Shown piece by piece: positions 51,743 through 59,767 of a DNA stretch of 64,000 nucleotides. The notes under the pieces were generated by a model. The model made no database searches. It saw only the letters and a list, made by a program, of their open reading frames with translations, and was not told where the DNA came from. A program made the translations under genes and the position numbers. The number at the start of each line of letters is the position of its first letter. Position 1 is the first letter of the stretch. This DNA comes from Deinococcus sp. LM3 (GTDB taxonomy: Bacteria > Deinococcota > Deinococci > Deinococcales > Deinococcaceae), in assembly GCF_002017875.1 (NCBI RefSeq), contig NZ_MUFV01000001.1, positions 1,141,501 to 1,205,500 on the forward strand, read 5' to 3'.

Positions 51743-52729
51743 ATGTTCCGCCGCGACCCGGTCCGCGCCGCCCTGCAGGACCTGGGCGGCGTGCTGGACC
51801 GCGACCTGACGCAGCTGCGCCCGCTGCTGCGGGCCGCACTGCCGGGCGGGGGCGTGATCGCGGCGGCGCGTGACGGGCGGCAGGTGATCGTGCCGCTGAA
51901 CCTGTCGCCGGGGTTGACCCGTGAGGACAGGCCGTTCGAACTGGCGAGCGTCAGCAAGCCGTTCACGGCGGCGCTGGCCGGAGAACTGGCACGTGCCGGG
52001 CGGCTGGACTGGCACGCGCCCCTGTCGGCGCTGGGCGGGCCGCTGCGGGGCGTGCCGCGCACAGTGACGGCGTGGCGACTGGCGACACACACGGCGGGCC
52101 TGCCGACCCACCCGGCGCGGGCGGCCCTGACGGTCCTGACCCGTTACCACGATCCCTACGGCGGCATGGACGCCCGCGCCGTTCTGGACAGCGTGCGCCG
52201 CTGGGCCGGGCCGCCCGGCCGGTTCCGGTACTCGAACCTGGGGGCGGGCGCGCTGGCGCTGGCCGGGGCAGTCGCGGCGGGCGAACCGTGCAGCGCCGCC
52301 GGGTACGGACAGGCGCTGCGGCGCTTCGTGACCGGCCCGCTGAACCTGACCGTCACGCTGGACCCGCCGCGCCTGTCCGGGCTGGCCGGGCCGCCCACGG
52401 GATTCGGGCCGCTGACCGGGGCGGGAGGCCTGTTCGCCTCGCCCGGCGCCCTACTGGCGTTCGCGCAGGCGCACCTGGACGGGCGACTGGGGGACCACTG
52501 GGTGGCGGCGCAGCGCCCGCCGGGCCGTCCGGCCGGGCTGGAGGTCACGGCCGGGTGGCTGGCGCGCGGCCCGCTGCGCTGGCATGACGGCGTGGCCCGG
52601 CACGCCCGCGCGGGACTGGCCTTTCACGCCGGGACGGGCGCGGCCACGGCGATCCTGGCACGGGGCGGCGAGCCGCTGCTGGGCCGCCGCGCGCCCCTGA
52701 CGCACCTCTTGCTGCGCCTGCTGGAGTGA
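51743..52729 (+). CDS. Serine hydrolase of the beta-lactamase/penicillin-binding-protein fold
   Basis: A 328-residue protein. The active-site SxxK is FELASVSKPFTAALAGELA, the second motif YxN is FRYSNLGAGALALAG, and the local context RLATHTAGLPTHP is that of class C beta-lactamase-like esterases and peptidases. No signal peptide is visible, so it may act in the cytoplasm. Divergent from the diguanylate cyclase. Substrate unknown. Confidence 0.8.
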   Translation: MFRRDPVRAALQDLGGVLDRDLTQLRPLLRAALPGGGVIAAARDGRQVIVPLNLSPGLTREDRPFELASVSKPFTAALAGELARAGRLDWHAPLSALGGPLRGVPRTVTAWRLATHTAGLPTHPARAALTVLTRYHDPYGGMDARAVLDSVRRWAGPPGRFRYSNLGAGALALAGAVAAGEPCSAAGYGQALRRFVTGPLNLTVTLDPPRLSGLAGPPTGFGPLTGAGGLFASPGALLAFAQAHLDGRLGDHWVAAQRPPGRPAGLEVTAGWLARGPLRWHDGVARHARAGLAFHAGTGAATAILARGGEPLLGRRAPLTHLLLRLLE

Positions 52730-52737
52730 CGGCAGAC

Positions 52738-52776
52738 TTCAGAGGCCCCGGGGGTCTGCCCCGGAGCCTCTGAACG
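52738..52776. terminator. Bidirectional hairpin between convergent genes
   Basis: TCAGAGGCCCCGGGGG (52739 on) pairs with CCCCGGAGCCTCTGA ending at 52773. It lies between the serine hydrolase (plus) and the lipoprotein (minus). Neither side has a clean U-run. Confidence 0.6.
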
Positions 52777-52794
52777 AGCAGCCGACAGCGGTGT

Positions 52795-53928
52795 TCAGGG
52801 CGTGGGGACGACCCAGGTGACGCTGCGGGCGTCCTGCAGCGCGACGGGCAGGGTGACGCTGCGCCAGTTGCCGTTCTGCAGGCCCAGCAGGGTGTCGTGG
52901 CGGCGCAGGGCATTGCCGGTCAGGGTGTACAGGAACCCGTCGGGGGTGATGGTCAGGTCGCGCAGGTCCGTGACGTTCTCGACGGTGGCGGCGGTCGCAG
53001 CGCGGCCGTCCCACAGGCGCAGCGGTTCGCTGCCGTTGCCGGACAGCGCGGCGTCGCGCCACGCGGCCAGCAGGTTCTGGTTGCCGCCGGTCCACAGGTG
53101 GTCGAAACGGGTCGCGCCGAGCGCCGAGCGGGTGGTGGTCGCGTCCGGCAGTCCGGCGGGCGCGAGGCTCTGCACGCCGGTGTCGGTCGCGGCGATCAGG
53201 GTGCCGCCCAGATTGGCGAGGTCGCGGATGGCGGGCGAGGCCTGCGGGAGGCTGACCTCGGCGACCGGATCCCCGGCCGTGACGGGCGCGGCGCGCAGGA
53301 CCTCGCTGCCGCCGCCCAGGCGGGCGCGGGCGACGATTCCCACGTCCCCCTGCACGGCGAGGCGGGTGGGGGGCGTGTCCGCGCCGGGCGCCGTGACGAG
53401 CGCGCCGGGCAGCGCGGCCGTCCAGACGAGCGCGCCCGACTGGTACAGCGCGAGGTTCTGCACGCCGCCGCAGTCGCTGAGGATCAGCAGGCGGTCACGG
53501 GCGGCGTTCTGCGCGGATTGCAGGTTGCAGCGGGGTGTGAACGTGGGGTTGGGGTAGGGGCGCGGGTCGCTCAGGTCGGGCGCGCGGCTCTCCACGCCGT
53601 CCCGGCGGGTCAGCAGCAGGCGCTGGCCGTTGGCGGGCGTGGCGAGGCTCACGCCGCCCGTGACGGTCACGCGCGCCTGTTCCGGGGCGGTCACCACTCC
53701 GTTCGTGTCGGTGGGCGTGACGGCGCGCAGGACGGTGCCGCCGTCGCTCAGGATGGCCAGGGTCAGGGGAACGCCGGCCTCCTCGGTGCCGGTGCAGGCG
53801 CTCAGCAGGGTGGTTAGCAGGGTGGTCAGCAGGGCCGCGCCCAGCAACGCGGCAGGCCGCAGCGGGGTGGGCCGCCCCGTGAGGCGGGCGCGGGCAGTGG
53901 GAACACGGAAGGGGAAACGCTGGAACAT
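52795..53928 (-). CDS. Putative lipoprotein, last gene of the envelope operon
   Basis: A 377-residue exported protein with a basic N-terminus, hydrophobic core and lipobox (TLLTTLLSACTG). The mature part has repeated beta strands with many GG and DG turns (LAILSDGGTVLRAV; VNDLRDLTITPDGFLYTLTGNALRRHD, in parts), suggesting a beta-propeller. I start at the ATG at 53926-53928, seven bases after a GAGGTG site, rather than the ATG nine bases upstream. It follows the LptD-like gene by 25 bp and is probably co-transcribed with it. Confidence 0.7.
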   Translation of the reverse strand: MFQRFPFRVPTARARLTGRPTPLRPAALLGAALLTTLLTTLLSACTGTEEAGVPLTLAILSDGGTVLRAVTPTDTNGVVTAPEQARVTVTGGVSLATPANGQRLLLTRRDGVESRAPDLSDPRPYPNPTFTPRCNLQSAQNAARDRLLILSDCGGVQNLALYQSGALVWTAALPGALVTAPGADTPPTRLAVQGDVGIVARARLGGGSEVLRAAPVTAGDPVAEVSLPQASPAIRDLANLGGTLIAATDTGVQSLAPAGLPDATTTRSALGATRFDHLWTGGNQNLLAAWRDAALSGNGSEPLRLWDGRAATAATVENVTDLRDLTITPDGFLYTLTGNALRRHDTLLGLQNGNWRSVTLPVALQDARSVTWVVPTP

Positions 53929-53953
53929 GGGGGGCACCTCGGGCAGGAGCGGA

Positions 53954-56704
53954 TCAGGGACTGACGAGCGGCACGCTGACGTTGCCGTCGGTCAGGTCGA
54001 ACAGCGGGTAGAAGCTCTGCCCCGGCAGGCCCACCGCGACGCGGTAGCGGCGCAGGCCCAGGTCCGCCTCGGCCTGCAGCGCCCAGCAGCAGCGGTCGAT
54101 GGTCAGGCCGATCACCGGGGAGAGCGGCGCCGGGTTCTGCCGCACGCCGTCCAGCCACGTGAAGGTCTGGCGCAGGCTGCCGCTCAGGTACGCGCCGGGC
54201 GCCTGCCCGCTGCGCCCGATGCCCACGCTGAGCCGCACGGGATCCAGGGTCAGCGTGTCGGTGGCGCGGTCGTCCGGGAAGGTGCCGCTGCGGGTGCGGG
54301 TGTACGCGGCCCGCCCGGCCAGCGCGGCGCGCGTGCCGAACAGCCAGGAGGCGTCCAGGCTGGCGCGGCTCAGTTCGGTGCGCGGCTGGTCCAGGCCCGG
54401 CGTGTTCAGCGCGGCGCCCAGGGCGAGTCGCTGACCGGGGCGGGTGGCGGTCAGGCTGCCGCTCAGGGCCGGGCGCGTGAACCCGCCGCGCACGAGGTCG
54501 TACGCGCCGCCGTACGTGACGTTCCAGTTCGTGGCGCTGCCCTGCACCGTCCCGACGCTGAAGCTGAGGGTGCCGCTGTCCTGCGCGGTGGCCGGGCGGT
54601 TGAGCAGCAGGCTGTGCGCGCTGCTCAGGCGGTACGCGCCGCGCCAGGTCAGGCTGGTCTCGCCGATCAGCTGCGCGGCCCCGCTCTGGTCGGCCGTGCG
54701 GGGCAGCAGGCGCTGGCTGCCGCTGAGGGTCAGGGCGTTCAGGACGGTGTCGCGCGTGCGGTTCAGGGTGTAGGACACGCCGATCTCGTTCACGTCGGGC
54801 GTGCGGACGTTGTGGATCAGGTACGCGCTGAAGGTGTTCGTACGGACGTCGCCGGTCACGGTGGCGCGCAGCGTGAGCGGCCCCGGGCCGGTCAGGCGGG
54901 CGTAACTGCCCGAGGCGCTCAGGGCGAGATTCGGGGCGGGCCACGTCGGGCCGGCCGGGCGGGCAGGCGTGCCGGGTGTCGCGGGCGTGATCTGCCCGGC
55001 GTCCGGGTCGCTGAGGGTCGCCGTGAACGACGCGCTTTCCAGCGCCTGCGTGTACAGGTTCACGCTGCTGCTGGCGTCCAGGGTCAGGGGGCGGCGGTTG
55101 ACGCGCAACGTGAAGTTCAGCGGTCCCTGCTGGTCGGGGCTCAGGAACAGGTCGCGGCTGTACGACGCGCCGAAGGTCACGTCGCGGGCCGGCACGGCCG
55201 ACAGGGTCACGCCCAGCGGGGCGCTCAGCAGGCGGCCGCCCAGCGCGTCGAAGGCGAAGGGGCTGGTGCCCTCGGTGCGGTTGTACGCGCCGCTGACGCT
55301 CAGGGTGTTCGTAGTATTGAACCGCTGCGTGAGGGTCGCGCCCAGCGTCAGCTGCACCGTGCGGGCGCCCGTGCCGTAGTACCGGCCGGTGAAGGTGTTC
55401 TTCAGGCTCAGGTCCGCGTTCTGCCAGGGGCTGGCGGTGTACGACAGGTTGTGCTGCTCCTCGAGGCGTTCGGTGGTGATGTTCGTGCCCTGCGCCGACG
55501 CGCTGCGCGACAGCGGGTTGCTGGCCGCCGTGTACCGACCGGCGGTCACGCGCACGTCCGCGCTGAGGTTCCCGCTCGTGTACACCTTGGGGTCCACCGT
55601 GACCTCCGGGAGTTTCAGCGGAGTGGTCAGGGCGGTGGTGGGTTCGGGGCCGAAACGGTTCACGTAGTTGAAGTCCGCCGTGAACAGCGGGTAGTCGGCC
55701 TTCGCGCCGAACGCGACGTTCGTCACGCCGCGCTGCGGGTCGCTGTCAGTGCGCCCCACGTCGCTGCGCTTGACGCTCAGGGTGTAGTCCAGGTCGCGCA
55801 GGGCCGTCACCAGCGGCAGGCGGCCCCGCACGCTGAAATCCAGGTCCAGGTCGTACCCGCCGCTGCCCACCGGGCGGGGGTTCGCCAGGGCGTACAGGTT
55901 CAGTCGGTCCACGAGCGGCAGCGGCGCGAACGACCGCAGGCTCACGCCCAGGCCCACGCTGGGGTCGCGGTTCTGGTAGTAGCGCAGCAGCGTGGTGCCC
56001 AGCGTGCTGCTGCCCACGCTGAACGGCAGGTCGGCCTCCACGGTGTAGCCGTCCACGGCGTCCCGCCCGACTTCCAGGCGCGGCTGCCGCTCGCGGTCGT
56101 TCAGGGGCAGCACCAGCACCGGCAGGAACAGCACCGGCACGTCGGCCAGCAGCAGCTGCGCGCGGTACGCGACCAGCCGGTCGCCGGGGTACACGATCAG
56201 CCGCTCGGCGCGGAACGCGAAATCGTTCGGGGTGCGGCCGCAGCGGGCGCAGGTCGTGAAGTACCCGCCCGCAGCGCGCAGCTGCCCCGGAATGCGCTCG
56301 ACCTCGTCGCCCCGGATTTCCAGCTGACTGTCACTGATCAGCACGTCCTCGCCCGTCACCTGCTCCTGACCGAGTTCCACGACCAGGTTCTCGCCGCGCA
56401 GGTCCTGTCCGTCACCGGCGCTGCGGTAACTGGCCGCGCCGACCAGCGTCAGGACGCGGCGCGTGCGGTTGAACTCCACGCGCCGGGCCCGCACCACGTC
56501 GTCGTCCACGCGCAGCTCCACGGCCTCGCCCGTGATGATCACGAGCTCCTGACCGTCCACCTGCCGCAGTTCCAGCGTGTCGGCCGACACGATCCTCACC
56601 GTGCGGGCCTCGGCGGCGCCCAGCAGGCCGCCCAGCAGGCCCAGACCCAGCAGCGCCGCGCGCACGCGCCGGCCCCGGCGCCGACTGATCCCGGCGCGGC
56701 TCAT
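53954..56704 (-). CDS. LptD/OstA-like outer-membrane protein
   Basis: A 916-residue exported protein. A signal (RRVRAALLGLGLLGGLLGAAEA) precedes an OstA/LptA-like beta-jellyroll (~30-170: ADTLELRQVDGQELVIITGEAVELRVDDDVVRARR in parts). An LptD hallmark follows: YFTTCARCGRTPNDFAFRAERLIVYPGDRLVAYRAQL...VPVLFLPVLVLPL, matching the C-x-x-C and 'gvPvfy.P' region. The remaining ~650 residues alternate hydrophobic and polar residues with many aromatic-ended strands, as in a large barrel. LptD exports lipopolysaccharide in Gram-negatives; Deinococci are not known to make typical LPS, so the cargo is unclear. Its ATG overlaps the SpoIID-type TGA. Confidence 0.78.
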   Translation of the reverse strand: MSRAGISRRRGRRVRAALLGLGLLGGLLGAAEARTVRIVSADTLELRQVDGQELVIITGEAVELRVDDDVVRARRVEFNRTRRVLTLVGAASYRSAGDGQDLRGENLVVELGQEQVTGEDVLISDSQLEIRGDEVERIPGQLRAAGGYFTTCARCGRTPNDFAFRAERLIVYPGDRLVAYRAQLLLADVPVLFLPVLVLPLNDRERQPRLEVGRDAVDGYTVEADLPFSVGSSTLGTTLLRYYQNRDPSVGLGVSLRSFAPLPLVDRLNLYALANPRPVGSGGYDLDLDFSVRGRLPLVTALRDLDYTLSVKRSDVGRTDSDPQRGVTNVAFGAKADYPLFTADFNYVNRFGPEPTTALTTPLKLPEVTVDPKVYTSGNLSADVRVTAGRYTAASNPLSRSASAQGTNITTERLEEQHNLSYTASPWQNADLSLKNTFTGRYYGTGARTVQLTLGATLTQRFNTTNTLSVSGAYNRTEGTSPFAFDALGGRLLSAPLGVTLSAVPARDVTFGASYSRDLFLSPDQQGPLNFTLRVNRRPLTLDASSSVNLYTQALESASFTATLSDPDAGQITPATPGTPARPAGPTWPAPNLALSASGSYARLTGPGPLTLRATVTGDVRTNTFSAYLIHNVRTPDVNEIGVSYTLNRTRDTVLNALTLSGSQRLLPRTADQSGAAQLIGETSLTWRGAYRLSSAHSLLLNRPATAQDSGTLSFSVGTVQGSATNWNVTYGGAYDLVRGGFTRPALSGSLTATRPGQRLALGAALNTPGLDQPRTELSRASLDASWLFGTRAALAGRAAYTRTRSGTFPDDRATDTLTLDPVRLSVGIGRSGQAPGAYLSGSLRQTFTWLDGVRQNPAPLSPVIGLTIDRCCWALQAEADLGLRRYRVAVGLPGQSFYPLFDLTDGNVSVPLVSP

Positions 56705-57984
56705 TCGGCGCGCGTTCCGGCGCGGGCCAGCGGGACTGTGAGCGGATCGGGGACGGGCAGCGCCGGGCCGGATGCCAGGACCGGCGAGGCCAGCGCGGGT
56801 GACAGCGCCGGTACCAGCGATGCCGGAAGCTGCGCGGCCGGGGCGCTCAGGGTTCCCAGCACCGTCCCGGGGTAGTAGAAGCCCAGCACGTGCAGGTGAT
56901 CGTACCCGGCGCGCGCCAGTCCCAGCGCCCCGTACTGCGACAGCCCCACGCCGTGCCCGGCGCCGCTGCCCTCGATCACCAGCGGGTTCAGGCCCGCCAG
57001 CGTCACGCGCGTCCCCGACGCACCCAGCGACCGGATGAACCCCCCGGCCCTCGCGCCGCCCAGCCGCGAGGCGCCGGACGCCCCGACCAGCAGGATCTCG
57101 GCCGGGCGGCCCGAGGCGCTCAGGCGCGTGACCGTCACACTGCTCAGCGTCCCGACCTTCACGCCGTACTGCGCCGCCACCGCCTGCACCTGCGGCAGCG
57201 GCACCTCCAGCCGCCAGCGGGCGCGCGGTCCCCCGGCCGAGAACGGGTCCGGGCGGGCCGTCAGGTACGGCACCTCGGTGCCCCACACCTCGGCGCTGGA
57301 CGCCGTGAATCCGCCCGAATCACTGCTGAAGTACGTGCTGGCCGCCTTCGACCCGAACGCCACCACCTGCGCGCGTGTGGCCGCGATGGCCGCGTCGGTG
57401 GCGGGCTTCTCGGCCTGGGTGCCCGCGTACACCTGACAGCTCTGCGTGGCGCAGGTGTCGTACGGCGCGGCCGGATTGACCCGCGCCGCCACGTACGTCC
57501 GCGCGATCACCGCCTGCGCCTGCAGGGCCGCCGCCGGCCACGACGCCGGCATCTCGGCCGGGACCACGCCGCGCAGGTAGTCCTCGATATCCACGACGTT
57601 CACGCCCTGCACCACGCCCTTCTCGGCGCGCAGGTGCACGCCGCCCCGGTACGTGCGGCCCGCGATCTCCACCGTGCGGCCCGCGCCGGGCGGCAGGTAC
57701 AGCGTGCCACTCCCGGTCGCCTGACCGTTCAGGGTCAGCTGCGCCGCCGCGCCCGTCCCCGTCACGCCCACCGTCCACGCCTGGGGCGGCAGGGTCACTG
57801 ACGGCAACGCGCCCGCCGATACCGCTCCCGGCAGGCCCGTCACGGCTGCCGGCGAGGGCGGCACCCGGACCGTCAACTGCGGCGCGGACGCCACCAGCAC
57901 CCGGACCTCCAGGGCAGACGCGCCGCCCGCTCCCAGCAGCAACGCAGCAAGCAGGGAAACGCCGGAACGCAGACATGAACGCAT
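56701..57984 (-). CDS. SpoIID/LytB-domain protein (probable peptidoglycan lytic enzyme)
   Basis: A 427-residue exported protein with signal LRSGVSLLAALLLGAGGASA. The SpoIID domain (~120-395) has VNVVDIEDYLRGVVPAEMPASWPAAALQAQAVIARTYVAAR (in parts) with the catalytic Glu in PAEM, CQVYAGTQAE, STYFSSDSGGFT and GAGHGVGLSQYGALGLARAGY. SpoIID cleaves glycan strands with stripped peptides. The C-terminal ~50 residues are Ala/Pro/Leu-rich and low in complexity. First gene of the envelope unit with LptD-like and lipoprotein genes. Confidence 0.88.
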   Translation of the reverse strand: MRSCLRSGVSLLAALLLGAGGASALEVRVLVASAPQLTVRVPPSPAAVTGLPGAVSAGALPSVTLPPQAWTVGVTGTGAAAQLTLNGQATGSGTLYLPPGAGRTVEIAGRTYRGGVHLRAEKGVVQGVNVVDIEDYLRGVVPAEMPASWPAAALQAQAVIARTYVAARVNPAAPYDTCATQSCQVYAGTQAEKPATDAAIAATRAQVVAFGSKAASTYFSSDSGGFTASSAEVWGTEVPYLTARPDPFSAGGPRARWRLEVPLPQVQAVAAQYGVKVGTLSSVTVTRLSASGRPAEILLVGASGASRLGGARAGGFIRSLGASGTRVTLAGLNPLVIEGSGAGHGVGLSQYGALGLARAGYDHLHVLGFYYPGTVLGTLSAPAAQLPASLVPALSPALASPVLASGPALPVPDPLTVPLARAGTRAE

Positions 57985-58050
57985 GATCAAGAACGAGTAT
58001 ACCCGCGCCCCCACGCGCGCAACTGACAGCCGCGTGAGAAGCGCGGCATC

Positions 58051-59226
58051 ATGCCAGCCATGCCCCGCACCCCCACCCCCGGCCACGTCTGGGCGCACGT
58101 CGGCCAGCCGTTCACGCCCCCCACCCCGCACCCGGACGGCACGCACTACGACTTCATCGTGATCGGCGCGGGCCGCATGGGGAGCCTCCTGACGCTGGCC
58201 CTCACCCGCGCCGCCCCGCACGCGCGCCTGCTGCTGATCGAACAGGGCGGCCTGCCCAACGAGGAAGGCCACACCATCCTCGCGCCCGGCGTCTGGACCA
58301 CCGCGCACCTGCCCCCCGACCAGCACGCCGCCGCGCACGCCAGCCGCGCCCTGATCGAGGAACTCGCCCAGCCCACCCCCCGCCCCCACGTCACGCTGCA
58401 CACCCACGCGGCCCCCGGCAGCGTGGCCAGCGCAGACGCCCTGGATGGCCACCCGGACAGCCTCGCCCTGATCGACCCCGGCGTCCTCACGCACGCCACC
58501 ACCGACCCGCACGCCCTGGCCTACCGCCCCGGCACGCTCGCCCTGAACGCCACGCAGACCGCCGTCCGCGCCGGCGCGCACCTGATGCTCAACACCCGCG
58601 CCGCCCCCCACCCCGCCGGCGTGGTCACCGCCGAACGCCTGACCGTCACCAACACCCACCAGATCGTCACGCACGAAACCCACACCCTGCGCGCCCGGCA
58701 CGTCATCCTCGCCACCGGCGCCGACGCCCCCACCCAGGCCGAACAGCACCTCGGCATCCACACCCGCCACGCCCGCGCCTACCAGCAGACCCCGCACCTG
58801 AACGCCCCCAGCACCCCCACCAGCCCCACCCTGCACCACGCCGGACTGACCCTCACCCCCCAGCACGGCGCGTACACCCTGCACCCCGCCATCCACCACC
58901 GCGACCCCCACGGCTACAACCCAACCGGCGGTCACCTGACCGGCGTGCCCACCGGCCTGCGCCGCGAAACCCTCGAAGACCTCGTCGCCCTCATGGACGC
59001 CCTGCCCGTCCTCGCCACCCCGGCCCTCCACCTGGGCCGCAGCCTCAGCGACATCCCCGGCAGCTGGGTCGCCCTCCCCCACGGCCACCCCCACGCCCCA
59101 CCCACCCACGAACCCCTCGACGACCACACCACCCTGCTGCTCGGCGGCCCCCACGCCGACACCCTCGGCCCACACACCGCCCAGGCACTCGCGCAGCAAC
59201 TCGCACAGCAACTCGCAGGGGCGTAG
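58051..59226 (+). CDS. FAD-dependent oxidoreductase (DAO family)
   Basis: A 391-residue protein with the dinucleotide fold YDFIVIGAGRMGSLLTLALTRAAPHARLLLIEQGG and a second glycine-rich flavin motif HVILATGADAPTQAE, typical of D-amino-acid-oxidase/glycine-oxidase-like enzymes. It is rich in His, Pro and Thr and its codons strongly prefer C in the third position, even more than neighbours. No substrate can be named. Divergent from the SpoIID gene. Confidence 0.75.
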   Translation: MPAMPRTPTPGHVWAHVGQPFTPPTPHPDGTHYDFIVIGAGRMGSLLTLALTRAAPHARLLLIEQGGLPNEEGHTILAPGVWTTAHLPPDQHAAAHASRALIEELAQPTPRPHVTLHTHAAPGSVASADALDGHPDSLALIDPGVLTHATTDPHALAYRPGTLALNATQTAVRAGAHLMLNTRAAPHPAGVVTAERLTVTNTHQIVTHETHTLRARHVILATGADAPTQAEQHLGIHTRHARAYQQTPHLNAPSTPTSPTLHHAGLTLTPQHGAYTLHPAIHHRDPHGYNPTGGHLTGVPTGLRRETLEDLVALMDALPVLATPALHLGRSLSDIPGSWVALPHGHPHAPPTHEPLDDHTTLLLGGPHADTLGPHTAQALAQQLAQQLAGA

Positions 59227-59640
59227 GGAGTGGGAAGGGCGGCTGCTACGCAGCGGAACACAGCTGCTTCGCAGGACACCCCTCTGCTTCGCAGGACCCC
59301 TCAGTCAGCTTCGCTGACAGCTCCCCTCAAGGGGAGCCTTGAAAGGCGACCGTCGTAGAAACCGAGCCCGTCGTGCGCGCAGCGCGCGGGGCGCACGGCG
59401 CGGGAGCGAAGGATGGCGTGTGAGGCGTGGCCGAACCCGCCGATCACACACCCGAAAAGCCCGCGAAATACCTGCTCAGTGCCAACGCTGGCTCCCCCTG
59501 CCCCGCTGGGGCAGGGGGCTGGGGGGTGGGGCAGCACACGGAAAGCCCGCCGCAAGACGCACACCTCCCACCCAGACCCGGCCTCTGTTGTCTACCCCTT
59601 CCCCACCTGCCTGCCGCCCCTGGCGCCTAAGCTGTCGCCC
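59227..59640. other. Repeat-rich intergenic region before ilvA
   Basis: About 410 bases with no convincing gene. It contains two CTGCTTCGCAGGAC units (59263-59297), a hairpin repeat unit (59296-59338, third copy of the paaA/paaB unit), and a GC-rich foldback (GGCTCCCCCTGCCCCGCTGG...GGGGGTGGGG, 59490-59530). These runs are non-coding and built of the same hairpin units found elsewhere. Confidence 0.6.
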
Positions 59641-59685
59641 ATGAGAGCGGCGCGAATTACGGGCTGGTCAGGGGTGAACGCCTGA
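59641..59685 (+). CDS. Candidate leader peptide before ilvA
   Basis: A 14-residue ORF, MRAARITGWSGVNA, ending 22 bases before the terminator hairpin. TAAGCT (59628-59633) lies seven bases before its ATG, a spacing that suits a -10 element of a leaderless transcript, common in Deinococcus. It contains single Ile, Thr and Val codons, weaker than classical ilv leaders. Confidence 0.35.
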   Translation: MRAARITGWSGVNA

Positions 59686-59707
59686 CGGCCTGCGCGCTGC
59701 CAATCGT

Positions 59708-59738
59708 CCCCCACCCGCTGCTGGTGGGGGTTTTTCTT
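59708..59738 (+). terminator. Terminator hairpin upstream of ilvA (candidate attenuator)
   Basis: CCCCCACC (59708-59715) pairs with GGTGGGGG (59723-59730) round a 7-base loop and is followed by TTTTTCTTT, a textbook intrinsic terminator. No gene ends just before it except the 14-codon ORF, and ilvA starts 30 bases after it. Confidence 0.75.
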
Positions 59739-59767
59739 TCGGTGGGATCAAGGGGTGATGCGTGGTG

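Noticed and set aside
53630..56875. Long plus-strand frame opposite the LptD-like gene
   Set aside because: Arg/Gly/Ala-rich, no domain; a shadow of the minus-strand gene in GC-rich DNA.
58051..59226. FAD oxidoreductase as a recent foreign gene
   Set aside because: The C-rich codon use is an exaggeration of the host bias rather than a different one; no mobile signature nearby.
59641..59685. Classical Ile-rich ilv leader peptide
   Set aside because: Only one Ile, one Thr and one Val codon; kept as a weak candidate, not as a proven leader.
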